Source: Pedobacter sp. R20-19
Lineage (GTDB): Bacteria; Bacteroidota; Bacteroidia; Sphingobacteriales; Sphingobacteriaceae
Reading direction: 5' to 3'
Assembly: GCF_000708265.2 (NCBI RefSeq)
Contig: NZ_JCKI01000009.1
Coordinates: 1-64,000 of the forward strand
Length of the DNA: 64,000 bases
This document shows positions 1-6,615 of this stretch, piece after piece (within the stretch, counting starts at the first letter, position 1; each line of letters begins with the position of its first letter). The notes beneath the pieces were generated by a model. It saw nothing but the letters and a program-made list of their open reading frames with translations, was not told the origin of the DNA and ran no database searches. Both the position numbers and the translations under genes were made by a program.

Positions 1-1
1 T

Positions 2-127
2 TATTATGTCAATACTGTTGGGCAATATGCAAATGAAACAGTTATTATGAAATATATTCAAAATCAGGGAGAGGATAAATCATCTTACAAGATGTTGAAT
101 AGAAATCAGTTGAGCTTGAGTCTTTAA
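2..127 (+). CDS. C-terminal fragment of an unidentified protein
   Basis: An open frame enters from the left edge and ends in TAA at 125-127, giving 41 residues with no start in the window. The tail is polar and ends in an alternating LSLSL pattern. A hairpin follows 10 bases later, supporting a real 3' end. The alternating pattern could be a last outer-membrane beta-strand, but 41 residues are too few to assign a family. Confidence 0.55.
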   Translation, partial: YYVNTVGQYANETVIMKYIQNQGEDKSSYKMLNRNQLSLSL

Positions 128-137
128 ATTATGCGAT

Positions 138-161
138 ACCCCGATAGCTCTGCTTCGGGGT
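138..161 (+). terminator. hairpin after the left-edge gene
   Basis: ACCCCGA (138-144) pairs with TCGGGGT (155-161) around a 10-base loop, followed by a moderately T-rich stretch. It lies just after the stop at 127, between two convergent genes, so it probably ends the left-edge transcript. Confidence 0.6.
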
Positions 162-200
162 CATTCATTTTTCATAATTGTGTGATTAACTGGTGTTATT

Positions 201-521
201 TTAATTAATTACTATGGTTAGGTATAATATGCTTAGCGGAATATTGAGTAATACACAAATGATTGTTACCGCAATATTTTTCCAATGTGCTGTGTGTAAG
301 AAAAGTGCTGCAATTAAGGCTAGTAAAATGATCGTATTCATGATGAAAGCAAGCATTACATAATTTAAACCTATCGCTATCAATAAATTTTGCTTGCTGA
401 TTAGAAAAGCGAGCAGAAGAAATGTCCCAATGGCGGCCGAGTAAGGGCTGCCTTTTTTCCAATTCTTATAATCAGTGGTTCCATTACGTTTTTTCGTTTT
501 TAAAAGTGCTTTGTATTTCAA
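201..521 (-). CDS. small integral membrane protein of unknown function
   Basis: 106 residues: a basic, hydrophilic N-terminus (about 1-25), then three or four hydrophobic helices (roughly 28-42, 45-73, 82-104), so an inner-membrane protein. I do not recognise the family. It is the last gene of a minus-strand cluster with a winged-helix regulator and a larger membrane protein. The start is uncertain: the first in-frame codon is TTG at 521-519, which lies inside a palindromic operator (503-524). If a promoter overlaps that operator the true start must be further downstream, but no good in-frame ATG precedes the first helix. A competing frame at 205-462 lacks the membrane pattern. Confidence 0.6.
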   Translation of the reverse strand: MKYKALLKTKKRNGTTDYKNWKKGSPYSAAIGTFLLLAFLISKQNLLIAIGLNYVMLAFIMNTIILLALIAALFLHTAHWKNIAVTIICVLLNIPLSILYLTIVIN

Positions 522-524
522 AGT
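503..524. promoter_or_regulatory. palindromic operator, copy 1
   Basis: A 22-base stretch centred on CTTTG-5N-CAAAG (509-523). A near-identical 22-mer with one mismatch lies at 1483-1504, upstream of another gene of the same cluster. Such a pair next to a winged-helix regulator (545-841) suggests autoregulation; that the regulator binds here is inference. Confidence 0.6.
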
Positions 525-544
525 AAATAGTCAAAAAAAATAGC

Positions 545-841
545 TTATAGCTTTTTTATCATTTTTTCAAGTGCATCCAAATGTGCTTTAAAGGCTTGTT
601 TGCCTAAAACCGTGATGGAGTAGGTGGTACTGGTTTTTCTACCAATGAAACCTTTGTGTACCTTGATAAATTCAGCCTGCTCCAAAGTATTCAAATGCGA
701 AGCTAAATTACCATCAGTAAGTTCTAGCATTTGTTTCAGGTCGTTAAAACTAATTTCATTGTTTACCACAAGCATAGACATTACGCCCAGTCTGATCCTG
801 CTATCGAAAATTTTATTTAAATCTGCTATCGGATTTTTCAT
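545..841 (-). CDS. winged-helix transcriptional regulator (HTH_34-like)
   Basis: 98 residues, the usual size of a stand-alone winged-helix regulator of the ArsR/MarR-like HTH_34 group. A helix-turn-helix spans about 33-57 with a TDGNLASHL recognition segment (42-50). A basic beta-wing (about 60-77, GFIGRKTSTTYSIT) and a C-terminal dimerisation helix follow. It has no cysteines or obvious ligand-binding domain. It begins one base after the end of the membrane-protein gene upstream and is followed by a small membrane protein. The palindrome pair at 503-524 and 1483-1504 is the likely operator. This pairing of small regulator and membrane protein is common in Bacteroidota; the signal sensed is unknown. 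Confidence 0.85.
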   Translation of the reverse strand: MKNPIADLNKIFDSRIRLGVMSMLVVNNEISFNDLKQMLELTDGNLASHLNTLEQAEFIKVHKGFIGRKTSTTYSITVLGKQAFKAHLDALEKMIKKL

Positions 842-842
842 C

Positions 843-1478
843 TTAAGCGCCTCTTTCGTATTTAAAATACATCACCAGGCCATAAATAATGTGGAGTACA
901 CCAAATCCAAATGCCCAGAAGAATAAGCCATATCCAACATAAAACATGCAGATTAAACCCAATATTACTTCCAGATAACCCAGATACCGGATGTCGCTAA
1001 GGGTATATTTACTTGCATTAATGAGTGCAAGACCATAAAAGATTAAACAAGTTGGGGCAATAATGCTGTAGGTATCCGGATGATTAACCAGCAAACCGAT
1101 GATAAATAAACCACCGGCAATCAGGGGAATCATCAAATTAAATAATAAGGCTTTAGATGTTTTATCCCAGATGGGTAGGTTATTTTGCTGACTTTTTCTA
1201 TAAGTAAATAAAATACCACCAGCCAATGCCACAAACAATACAATTAATCCGAGTTTGATTAAGTTAAATTCCAAGTCCATTTCGCCTTCCACACCATAAC
1301 TGTAACCTCTTTTGGCAAAGAATTTTTCTATTTCTTCATGTGCAAAATAAGCGCCAATTATGGCTATTCCTCCTGCAAAAACGCCAGATAAGCCACTCAA
1401 AGAAATAAAACGGGATGACCTGTCCATCATTTGTCTGATATCCTTAAGGGTATTAAGTTGTTCTTCTTGATTGCTCAT
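843..1478 (-). CDS. multi-pass membrane protein co-transcribed with the regulator
   Basis: 211 residues. A polar N-terminus (about 1-25) is followed by five or six hydrophobic helices, so an inner-membrane protein. No catalytic motif is apparent and I do not recognise a characterised family. It is the first gene of the cluster, one base before the regulator. The ATG at 1478 is supported by a palindromic operator at 1483-1504 immediately upstream, which contains a TAACTTTG match to the Bacteroidota -7 element (TAnnTTTG) read on the minus strand. Expression is probably controlled by the adjacent regulator (inference). Confidence 0.75.
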   Translation of the reverse strand: MSNQEEQLNTLKDIRQMMDRSSRFISLSGLSGVFAGGIAIIGAYFAHEEIEKFFAKRGYSYGVEGEMDLEFNLIKLGLIVLFVALAGGILFTYRKSQQNNLPIWDKTSKALLFNLMIPLIAGGLFIIGLLVNHPDTYSIIAPTCLIFYGLALINASKYTLSDIRYLGYLEVILGLICMFYVGYGLFFWAFGFGVLHIIYGLVMYFKYERGA

Positions 1479-1482
1479 TTCG

Positions 1483-1504
1483 AAAGTGCTTTGTTTTTCA
1501 AAGT
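1483..1504. promoter_or_regulatory. palindromic operator, copy 2, overlapping a putative -7 box
   Basis: The same 22-mer as at 503-524 with one mismatch: CTTTG-5N-CAAAG between 1489 and 1503. Read on the minus strand, its edge forms TAACTTTG, matching the Bacteroidota sigma -7 consensus, so a repressor bound here would block initiation. The ATG of the membrane protein lies 5 bases beyond. Confidence 0.6.
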
Positions 1505-1574
1505 TAATTAAGAAATTGATAATTGCAAAATTTATTTTTTTCCAGATTGAGGTATTAAAAGAATTTGGTCTTCA

Positions 1575-1742
1575 GCTTTAGCCTTGTAGCTTTAATCTTT
1601 CAACTTTGATCTTTCAGCTTTAGTCTATCTGCTTTAGTCTTTCCGCTTTGGTCTTTCAGCTTTAGTCTTTCTGCTTTGGTCTTTCAGCTTTAGTCTTTCC
1701 GCTTTGGTCTTTCAGCTTTAATCTTTCCGCTTTAGTCTCTAG
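1575..1742. repeat. tandem 14-bp (2x7) repeat array, about 12 units
   Basis: Twelve consecutive 14-base units in exact register, typified by GCTTTAGTCTTTCC and GCTTTGGTCTTTCA. Each is two heptads with a CTTT every 7 bases; read on the minus strand the consensus is GNNNAAA. Copies differ by point changes but never in length. The array fills the divergent intergenic region between 1478 and 1796. The same heptad consensus recurs at 43432-43478, 47342-47411 and 48131-48214. Confidence 0.9.
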
Positions 1743-1795
1743 TCTTTCCTTTAAAACATTCCTTAACATTTGCAACTTTTAACTATTTTTACGGC

Positions 1796-2446
1796 ATGCT
1801 AAAAGCCACCGGAGTAAAAAAGTCATATGGGAATCTTCAAATCCTTAAAGGGGTAAATTTTGAAGTACAAAAAGGAGAGATTGTGAGCATCATAGGGCCA
1901 TCTGGTGCCGGCAAAAGTACATTGCTGCATATTTTAGGTACATTAGATAAACCAGATGAGGGTGATGTAGAATTAAAAGGATCGGTGATTAGCAAACTTC
2001 ATGGCGATTTACTGAGCACGTTTAGAAATCAGAATATTGGTTTTGTGTTTCAATTTCATCACTTGTTACCAGAGTTTAGCGCCATTGAGAATATTTGCAT
2101 TCCGGCATTTATTGCCAAAACCAATAAAAAACAGGCAGAAACAAGGGCCTTGGAATTGTTGGATTTATTTGGTCTTAAAAATAGGGCCAATCACAAGCCT
2201 AATCAACTATCTGGTGGTGAACAACAGCGTATTGCAATTGCCCGGGCTTTGATTAACAATCCATCTATTATTCTGGCTGATGAACCCTCTGGAAATCTGG
2301 ACTCTGAAAATGCATCAGCCTTGCATCAGCTTTTTGTGAGTTTGAGGGATAATTTTCAACAAACATTTGTGATTGTTACCCACAATGAACATTTGGCGAA
2401 AACCAGTGATCGAGTGGTAACCATGAAGGATGGATTAATTGTATAA
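1796..2446 (+). CDS. lolD: ABC transporter ATP-binding protein, LolD-like
   Basis: 216 residues, a complete single ABC ATPase domain. Walker A is GPSGAGKST (34-42), the Q-loop Gln is at 86, the signature LSGGEQQR at 138-145, Walker B with D162-E163, and the H-loop His at 196. Length and motif context match the LolD/MacB-type subgroup that powers lipoprotein release from the inner membrane. No permease gene is adjacent, so LolD is the best guess and another MacB-like exporter role is possible. A heptad repeat array lies in the region upstream of its ATG and an ATTC-rich tract follows its stop. Confidence 0.85.
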   Translation: MLKATGVKKSYGNLQILKGVNFEVQKGEIVSIIGPSGAGKSTLLHILGTLDKPDEGDVELKGSVISKLHGDLLSTFRNQNIGFVFQFHHLLPEFSAIENICIPAFIAKTNKKQAETRALELLDLFGLKNRANHKPNQLSGGEQQRIAIARALINNPSIILADEPSGNLDSENASALHQLFVSLRDNFQQTFVIVTHNEHLAKTSDRVVTMKDGLIV

Positions 2447-2497
2447 AACCAACTGAATTATGGATTTGGAAGAATAAGTTCAATTTTACAATTCTAC

Positions 2498-2570
2498 CAT
2501 TCATGCAATCATTTTTTCATTCATTCACTCACTCAATAATTCACTAACTTATTCATTCATTAATTCAATC
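2498..2570. repeat. degenerate ATTC/ACTC short-unit tract
   Basis: Between lolD and the next gene lies a tract of loosely repeated ATTC, ACTC and AATTC units with no fixed register. It is low-complexity and non-coding. It could affect transcription between the genes; no hairpin or promoter is evident. Confidence 0.6.
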
Positions 2571-2583
2571 TTACTTATAAATT

Positions 2584-3063
2584 TTGAAAATACTGATCAC
2601 CGGCGGAAACAGTGCTAAAGCGTTAAAGCTTTTAAAAGCTTTTCCTAGCCATTTTATTTTATTGGCAGATTATGGAGATGTGCCAGGCGTTATTACTGAA
2701 AATTATGCTTTTACTTCCCTAGGTTTACTTAATAAGGATAGTATTGCACACCTTTTACTCAATTTTTGTATTACAGAATCAATTGATAGTATTATTCCGT
2801 TGCATGATTATGAGGTGGAGCCACTGGCAAAGTCTGCGGTATTATTTGGGGAATATGGCATTCAGGTTTTAACGCCGCAACCAGAGTTAATTAATTTTTT
2901 CCGCTCTGATGAGAAAAATACCTTTAAAAACTTTGCCGTATTTATTCATGGTGAATGTGTTTATTCGAGTGGGGGAGAAATTTTTATTCGTCGTGAAGAT
3001 GAATTAAATGGTGTGTTCGGTTATAACTCTCCTGATGATGAATTAAAACTTTTTACAGTTTAG
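2584..3063 (+). CDS. PylC/carbamoyl-phosphate-synthase-type N-terminal (pre-ATP-grasp) domain protein
   Basis: 159 residues starting at TTG. It opens with a Rossmann-like ILITGGNSAKAL motif (3-14), and the pattern resembles the N-terminal pre-ATP-grasp domain of PylC/CarB-like ligases, including an IIPLHDYEVEPLA segment where the family usually reads IP..D.E...L. The chain then stops: the ATP-grasp and C-terminal domains are missing, so it is not a complete ligase. Three bases separate it from the next gene, a HAD-like protein that also lacks key residues, and an S41 peptidase follows, so the three are probably co-transcribed. Function unknown; it may be a binding or scaffold subunit. Confidence 0.65.
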   Translation: MKILITGGNSAKALKLLKAFPSHFILLADYGDVPGVITENYAFTSLGLLNKDSIAHLLLNFCITESIDSIIPLHDYEVEPLAKSAVLFGEYGIQVLTPQPELINFFRSDEKNTFKNFAVFIHGECVYSSGGEIFIRREDELNGVFGYNSPDDELKLFTV

Positions 3064-3066
3064 CAA

Positions 3067-3678
3067 ATGATGGATATCGCAGCAATTTTAAAAAACAAAG
3101 AAGCTGTATTCTTTGAATTGGATGATGTTTTGTTTCCAGAAAAAGATTATCTGCTACAGGTATATTATCTGTTTGCTCAATTTATAGAATACACCGAGCA
3201 AAAGGATGCGGGGGCTACTTTAGCCTTTTTACGGGCAGAGTTTGAACAAAACGGAGTTGAAGAACTTTGTAATAAAACAGCTGCCCAATTTGGAATTGAC
3301 GCTAAATACAGATATAACTTCGAGTTGCTACATCAAAATGCCCGTTTACCTTTAAAATTATTATTGTATCAAACCATGTTGAATTTGATGCAGGAACTGG
3401 TGGTGAACAGGAAAAAAATCTTTATTGTAACCGCCGGTAATCCGGAACAGCAACTGAACAAAATTAAGCAAACAGAATGGAATGGACTCGAGCAATACCT
3501 CACCGTTTATTTCACTGATGAATTGAAACTACAGAAGGCAGAAATTTTTCAGAACATCCTAAACGACAATAATTTATTGGCTGATGAGGTGTTAGTTATT
3601 GGTGCAAATAATTTTGATGAGCAACAGGCTAAAATTGTTAATTTGCAGTATATTAGCTCACTAGAAATTTTCAAATAA
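3067..3678 (+). CDS. HAD-like protein with degenerate catalytic motifs
   Basis: 203 residues with a HAD-superfamily layout: hydrophobic strand and motif I at 14-22, an alpha-helical cap, motif II (IFIVTAGNP), a motif III Lys in LQKAEIF and motif IV region VLVIGANNFDEQ. The nucleophile position of motif I (normally D in DxD) is Glu17 in FELDD, although Asp19 is kept. The usual acidic GD of motif IV is replaced by GANN. Without the nucleophile, classical phosphotransfer is unlikely. It lies three bases after the PylC-like gene and two bases before the S41 peptidase gene. It may be a regulatory or binding protein derived from a phosphatase. Confidence 0.7.
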   Translation: MMDIAAILKNKEAVFFELDDVLFPEKDYLLQVYYLFAQFIEYTEQKDAGATLAFLRAEFEQNGVEELCNKTAAQFGIDAKYRYNFELLHQNARLPLKLLLYQTMLNLMQELVVNRKKIFIVTAGNPEQQLNKIKQTEWNGLEQYLTVYFTDELKLQKAEIFQNILNDNNLLADEVLVIGANNFDEQQAKIVNLQYISSLEIFK

Positions 3679-3680
3679 GT

Positions 3681-5189
3681 ATGCTGAAAAAAGTTTATTC
3701 GCAAAAAAATATTTTGTGTTTTCTGATGATGTCCTTCGGGTTAATCACCTCTTGTAAAAAAAACAACTCTGTAGATGAATCGCCGAGTCAAACCACTGAA
3801 TCCAATACCCTTCAAACGCCCACAACCAACCGGGCAGAGTTAACCAAAGATTCAATTTTCTTGTATGCAAAGCAAACCTATTTTTGGAATATCGGGATGC
3901 CTTCCTATGATGGTTTCAATCCTAGAAAGTACAGCAGCAATGAGCAGGTTTTAACCGCTTTAAAGGCATTACCCAGCACGGGTGGAAAGGATAAATATTC
4001 TTTCATTGATGATGGTACAGTTGCCGGCGAACTTGGTGGGGTAAGTGGCGATTATGGATTTTCAGTCAATTATGATGGGGCTAACATCCTACGTGTAAAA
4101 TATGTTTATGCAACCTCTCCGGCAGCAGTTGCAGGATTAAAAAGAGGAGATATTGTCACCAAAGTTAACGGTCGGACTACTTTGAGAACAAGCCAATCTG
4201 ATATCGATAATATTAATGATGGCGTTTTTGGAAATAATGCTTCGGTTACATTAACCATCACAAAGGCAGATCAAAGCATTCAAAATCTGGTTATTAACCG
4301 GGGTTCGTACAACATCAACCCTATATTGTTTAGCAATACTTATATTGTTGGGGCAAAAAAGATAGGTTACGTGGTATTTAATAGTTTTACTACAAACTCT
4401 GTTCCTTTGCTTGATGCCGCGTTCAGTAAATTTGCAACAGACGGAATTACGGAACTGGTTGTTGATCTGCGGTATAATGGGGGCGGTTCTGTTGCTACCT
4501 CTGAAGCATTTACCAATCTAATCGCACCATCTGCACAAAATGGGAAAATTATGTACACTACATATTGGACCAAAACCATGCAGGATAAACAAGCTACCAT
4601 CCTTCAAAATCAAAAGTTTTACCAAACCACTTCAGACGGTGTAAAGCGTTTGTATTCTATGTTTGATTATGATTATAAGCCTATTGCAGCTGCAGGAAAT
4701 CAGGAGTTTTTTAAAAAGCGGGGATCGCTTAATGGGATCTCAAGAGTGTATTTTCTGGTAACTGGTGGAACGGCTTCTGCCAGTGAATTATTAATTAATA
4801 ATTTAAAGCCAGTAATGGATGTGAAATTAATTGGTCGCAAAACTTATGGAAAACCTGTAGGTTTCTTTTCTATTCGTATAGATAAGAATGATCTGTACAT
4901 TCCTCAGTTTCAGACCAAAAATCAGGCAGACTTTGGTGATTACTTTGATGGGATGATCGTTGATAAGGATATTGCTGACGATTTAACGAAGGATTTTGGT
5001 GATCCATCAGAAAGCTTACTTGCGCAAGCCCTCAATTATTCGGCTACGGGAAGTTTTACTTCATTTTTAAAGGAAAATACATTGAGTAGTACATCTGGTG
5101 CTTCAAGAGTATTGATTGATCAAACGAATGAGAAGTTAGATCATGAATTTAAAGGAATGGTGGAAACCAGGAAGATGAAATTGAATTAA
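3681..5189 (+). CDS. S41 (C-terminal processing) peptidase, lipoprotein
   Basis: 502 residues. The N-terminus is a lipoprotein signal (hydrophobic core, then LITSC), so it is probably anchored in the envelope. A PDZ-like segment around 130-180 (SPAAVAGLKRGDIVTKVNG) presents substrate. The S41 core follows with LVVDLRYNGGG and the catalytic Ser loop GTASASE (363-369). A downstream GRKTYGKP segment matches the position of the S41 Lys. It belongs to the Bacteroidota secreted S41 lipoprotein group rather than true CtpA. It is two bases after the HAD-like gene and ends before a strong terminator. Its substrate is unknown. Confidence 0.9.
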   Translation: MLKKVYSQKNILCFLMMSFGLITSCKKNNSVDESPSQTTESNTLQTPTTNRAELTKDSIFLYAKQTYFWNIGMPSYDGFNPRKYSSNEQVLTALKALPSTGGKDKYSFIDDGTVAGELGGVSGDYGFSVNYDGANILRVKYVYATSPAAVAGLKRGDIVTKVNGRTTLRTSQSDIDNINDGVFGNNASVTLTITKADQSIQNLVINRGSYNINPILFSNTYIVGAKKIGYVVFNSFTTNSVPLLDAAFSKFATDGITELVVDLRYNGGGSVATSEAFTNLIAPSAQNGKIMYTTYWTKTMQDKQATILQNQKFYQTTSDGVKRLYSMFDYDYKPIAAAGNQEFFKKRGSLNGISRVYFLVTGGTASASELLINNLKPVMDVKLIGRKTYGKPVGFFSIRIDKNDLYIPQFQTKNQADFGDYFDGMIVDKDIADDLTKDFGDPSESLLAQALNYSATGSFTSFLKENTLSSTSGASRVLIDQTNEKLDHEFKGMVETRKMKLN

Positions 5190-5207
5190 AAATCATTTAA
5201 TAAATGC

Positions 5208-5242
5208 AGGCAGTATCATTTTTTATAAATATGATACTGCCT
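5208..5242. terminator. bidirectional terminator between S41 peptidase and moaCB
   Basis: AGGCAGTATCAT (5208-5219) pairs perfectly with ATGATACTGCCT (5231-5242) around an 11-base loop. A T-run follows on the plus strand and a shorter A/T-rich run lies on the other side. It separates convergent genes ending at 5189 and 5261. Confidence 0.9.
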
Positions 5243-5260
5243 TTTTTATAGATAACTTTC

Positions 5261-6169
5261 TTAATGCTTTTGCCCTTTATTAACTTTGAAAAGATGCAGG
5301 ATTTGTGGGAATAATGCATCCATATATTCTTCCACACCATTTTTAGATCCGGGGAAAGTTAATACTAGCGTATCACCAATAAAGCCAGCTACACCTCTGG
5401 ATAGCATTGCATAAGGCATGCGATCCTGGCCGTAGTTTCTTGCGGTTTCCATAATTCCATCAATTTTGCGTTCAATGAGTGGACTGATGGCCTCAGGAGT
5501 GACGTCTCGTGGTGACAAGCCTGTTCCTCCGGTTAAAATCAGCAGATTAATCTCATTGCTCACGAGTTCCGCAGTTGTATTCTGGATCACTTCAACTTCA
5601 TCAGGTACAATGGTGTATTCTTTTGTAACAATGCCAAATTGTTCCAGTCGGCTTATAATGGCCTTACCAGAATAATCTTTGGCTGTTTTTTCAAAAACAG
5701 AATCTGAGCACACCACAACGGCAGCCTTGATTTCAGGAAACTTTAAGTGTTTTAAATCTGATTTGCCACCAGACTTTTGAAGTAAACGGATATTTTGTAT
5801 TTCTACACCTTTGTCGATAGGTTTTAACATGTCATACATTGTTAACGCCGTAACGGAAGCACCATGCATGGCCTCAACTTCCACTCCGGTTTTATAAATG
5901 GTATGCACTTCTACTTTAATCAGAATCGTTAAATCCACAATTTCATAAGTGATGGATGTAAATTCAATGGGTAAAGGATGACAATCAGGAATAACATCAC
6001 TGGTTTTTTTTACACCAAATAAACCTGCAGCACGTGCAAATTCAAAAACATCACCTTTAGGAATTTTTCTCTGTACAATGGCATCAATTGTTTCCTGTTT
6101 TGAAACTTTTACTGTTGCACTCGCCACCGCAATCCGCAAGGAGTTTGATTTTTTAGTAATATTAACCAT
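5261..6169 (-). CDS. moaCB: bifunctional MoaC-MogA/MoaB fusion (cyclic pyranopterin monophosphate synthase / molybdopterin adenylyltransferase)
   Basis: 302 residues from ATG 6169. About residues 1-150 are MoaC: HPLPI and a MYDMLKPIDK segment, then LLQKSGGKSD, all typical of the enzyme that turns the MoaA product into cyclic pyranopterin monophosphate. About 155-302 are a MogA/MoaB domain with LTGGTGLSPRDVTPE and FPGSKNG, which adenylates molybdopterin before molybdate insertion. An upstream in-frame ATG at 6208 would add 13 residues inside moaE; the MVNITKKSN start matches the MVDVSAK start of MoaC homologues, so it is preferred. moaE ends one base earlier (TAA-T-ATG). It is the last gene of the cofactor operon. 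Confidence 0.93.
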   Translation of the reverse strand: MVNITKKSNSLRIAVASATVKVSKQETIDAIVQRKIPKGDVFEFARAAGLFGVKKTSDVIPDCHPLPIEFTSITYEIVDLTILIKVEVHTIYKTGVEVEAMHGASVTALTMYDMLKPIDKGVEIQNIRLLQKSGGKSDLKHLKFPEIKAAVVVCSDSVFEKTAKDYSGKAIISRLEQFGIVTKEYTIVPDEVEVIQNTTAELVSNEINLLILTGGTGLSPRDVTPEAISPLIERKIDGIMETARNYGQDRMPYAMLSRGVAGFIGDTLVLTFPGSKNGVEEYMDALFPQILHLFKVNKGQKH

Positions 6170-6170
6170 A

Positions 6171-6614
6171 TTAAATATTTTCTTTCCACTGATGGGTATC
6201 GTCTTCAAATATTTCTTTACCCCAAATCGGAAGTTCAGCCTTAATTCGCTCTACCAATTCATTACAAGCTTCTATTGCAGGTTTACGGTGAGCAGATGAA
6301 GTGAATACAAATAAACAGATTTCTCCTGCATTTATCGATCCTAAACTATGGTAAACGTGCATGCAGTTCAGTGGATACTTCATAAAAATCTCCTCCCTAA
6401 TTTCGTTCATTTTTGTGAGCGCCAATTCTTCATAAGCAGTATAATCAATAGCGGCTACAAATTTACCGTTTACTTCATCTCTTCGAATTTGCCCCATGAA
6501 AATGCTGTGACCACCAATAGCCGTTTTTGTGGCATGCCTGGAAATGCTTTCAGCTATAAACGAAGGGCTTATCGCCCCGTTCACAAAGATGTTTTTTATT
6601 TTCTTTTCACTCAT
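6171..6614 (-). CDS. moaE: molybdopterin synthase catalytic subunit MoaE
   Basis: 147 residues, the normal length. The conserved C-terminal block AHRKPAIEACNELVERIKAE, followed by LPIWGKE, carries the family lysines that hold the MoaD C-terminus and substrate. With MoaD (7729-7962) it inserts two sulfurs into cyclic pyranopterin monophosphate to make molybdopterin, in the cytoplasm. It sits one base after moeB and one base before moaCB. Confidence 0.95.
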   Translation of the reverse strand: MSEKKIKNIFVNGAISPSFIAESISRHATKTAIGGHSIFMGQIRRDEVNGKFVAAIDYTAYEELALTKMNEIREEIFMKYPLNCMHVYHSLGSINAGEICLFVFTSSAHRKPAIEACNELVERIKAELPIWGKEIFEDDTHQWKENI

Positions 6615-6615
6615 T

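Noticed and set aside
205..462. 85-codon minus-strand frame overlapping the 201-521 gene
   Set aside because: The other frame gives a coherent multi-helix membrane protein; this one has a random composition and ends mid-gene.
6170..6208. Thirteen-codon upstream start for moaCB
   Set aside because: It lies inside moaE; the inner ATG matches the conserved MoaC start.
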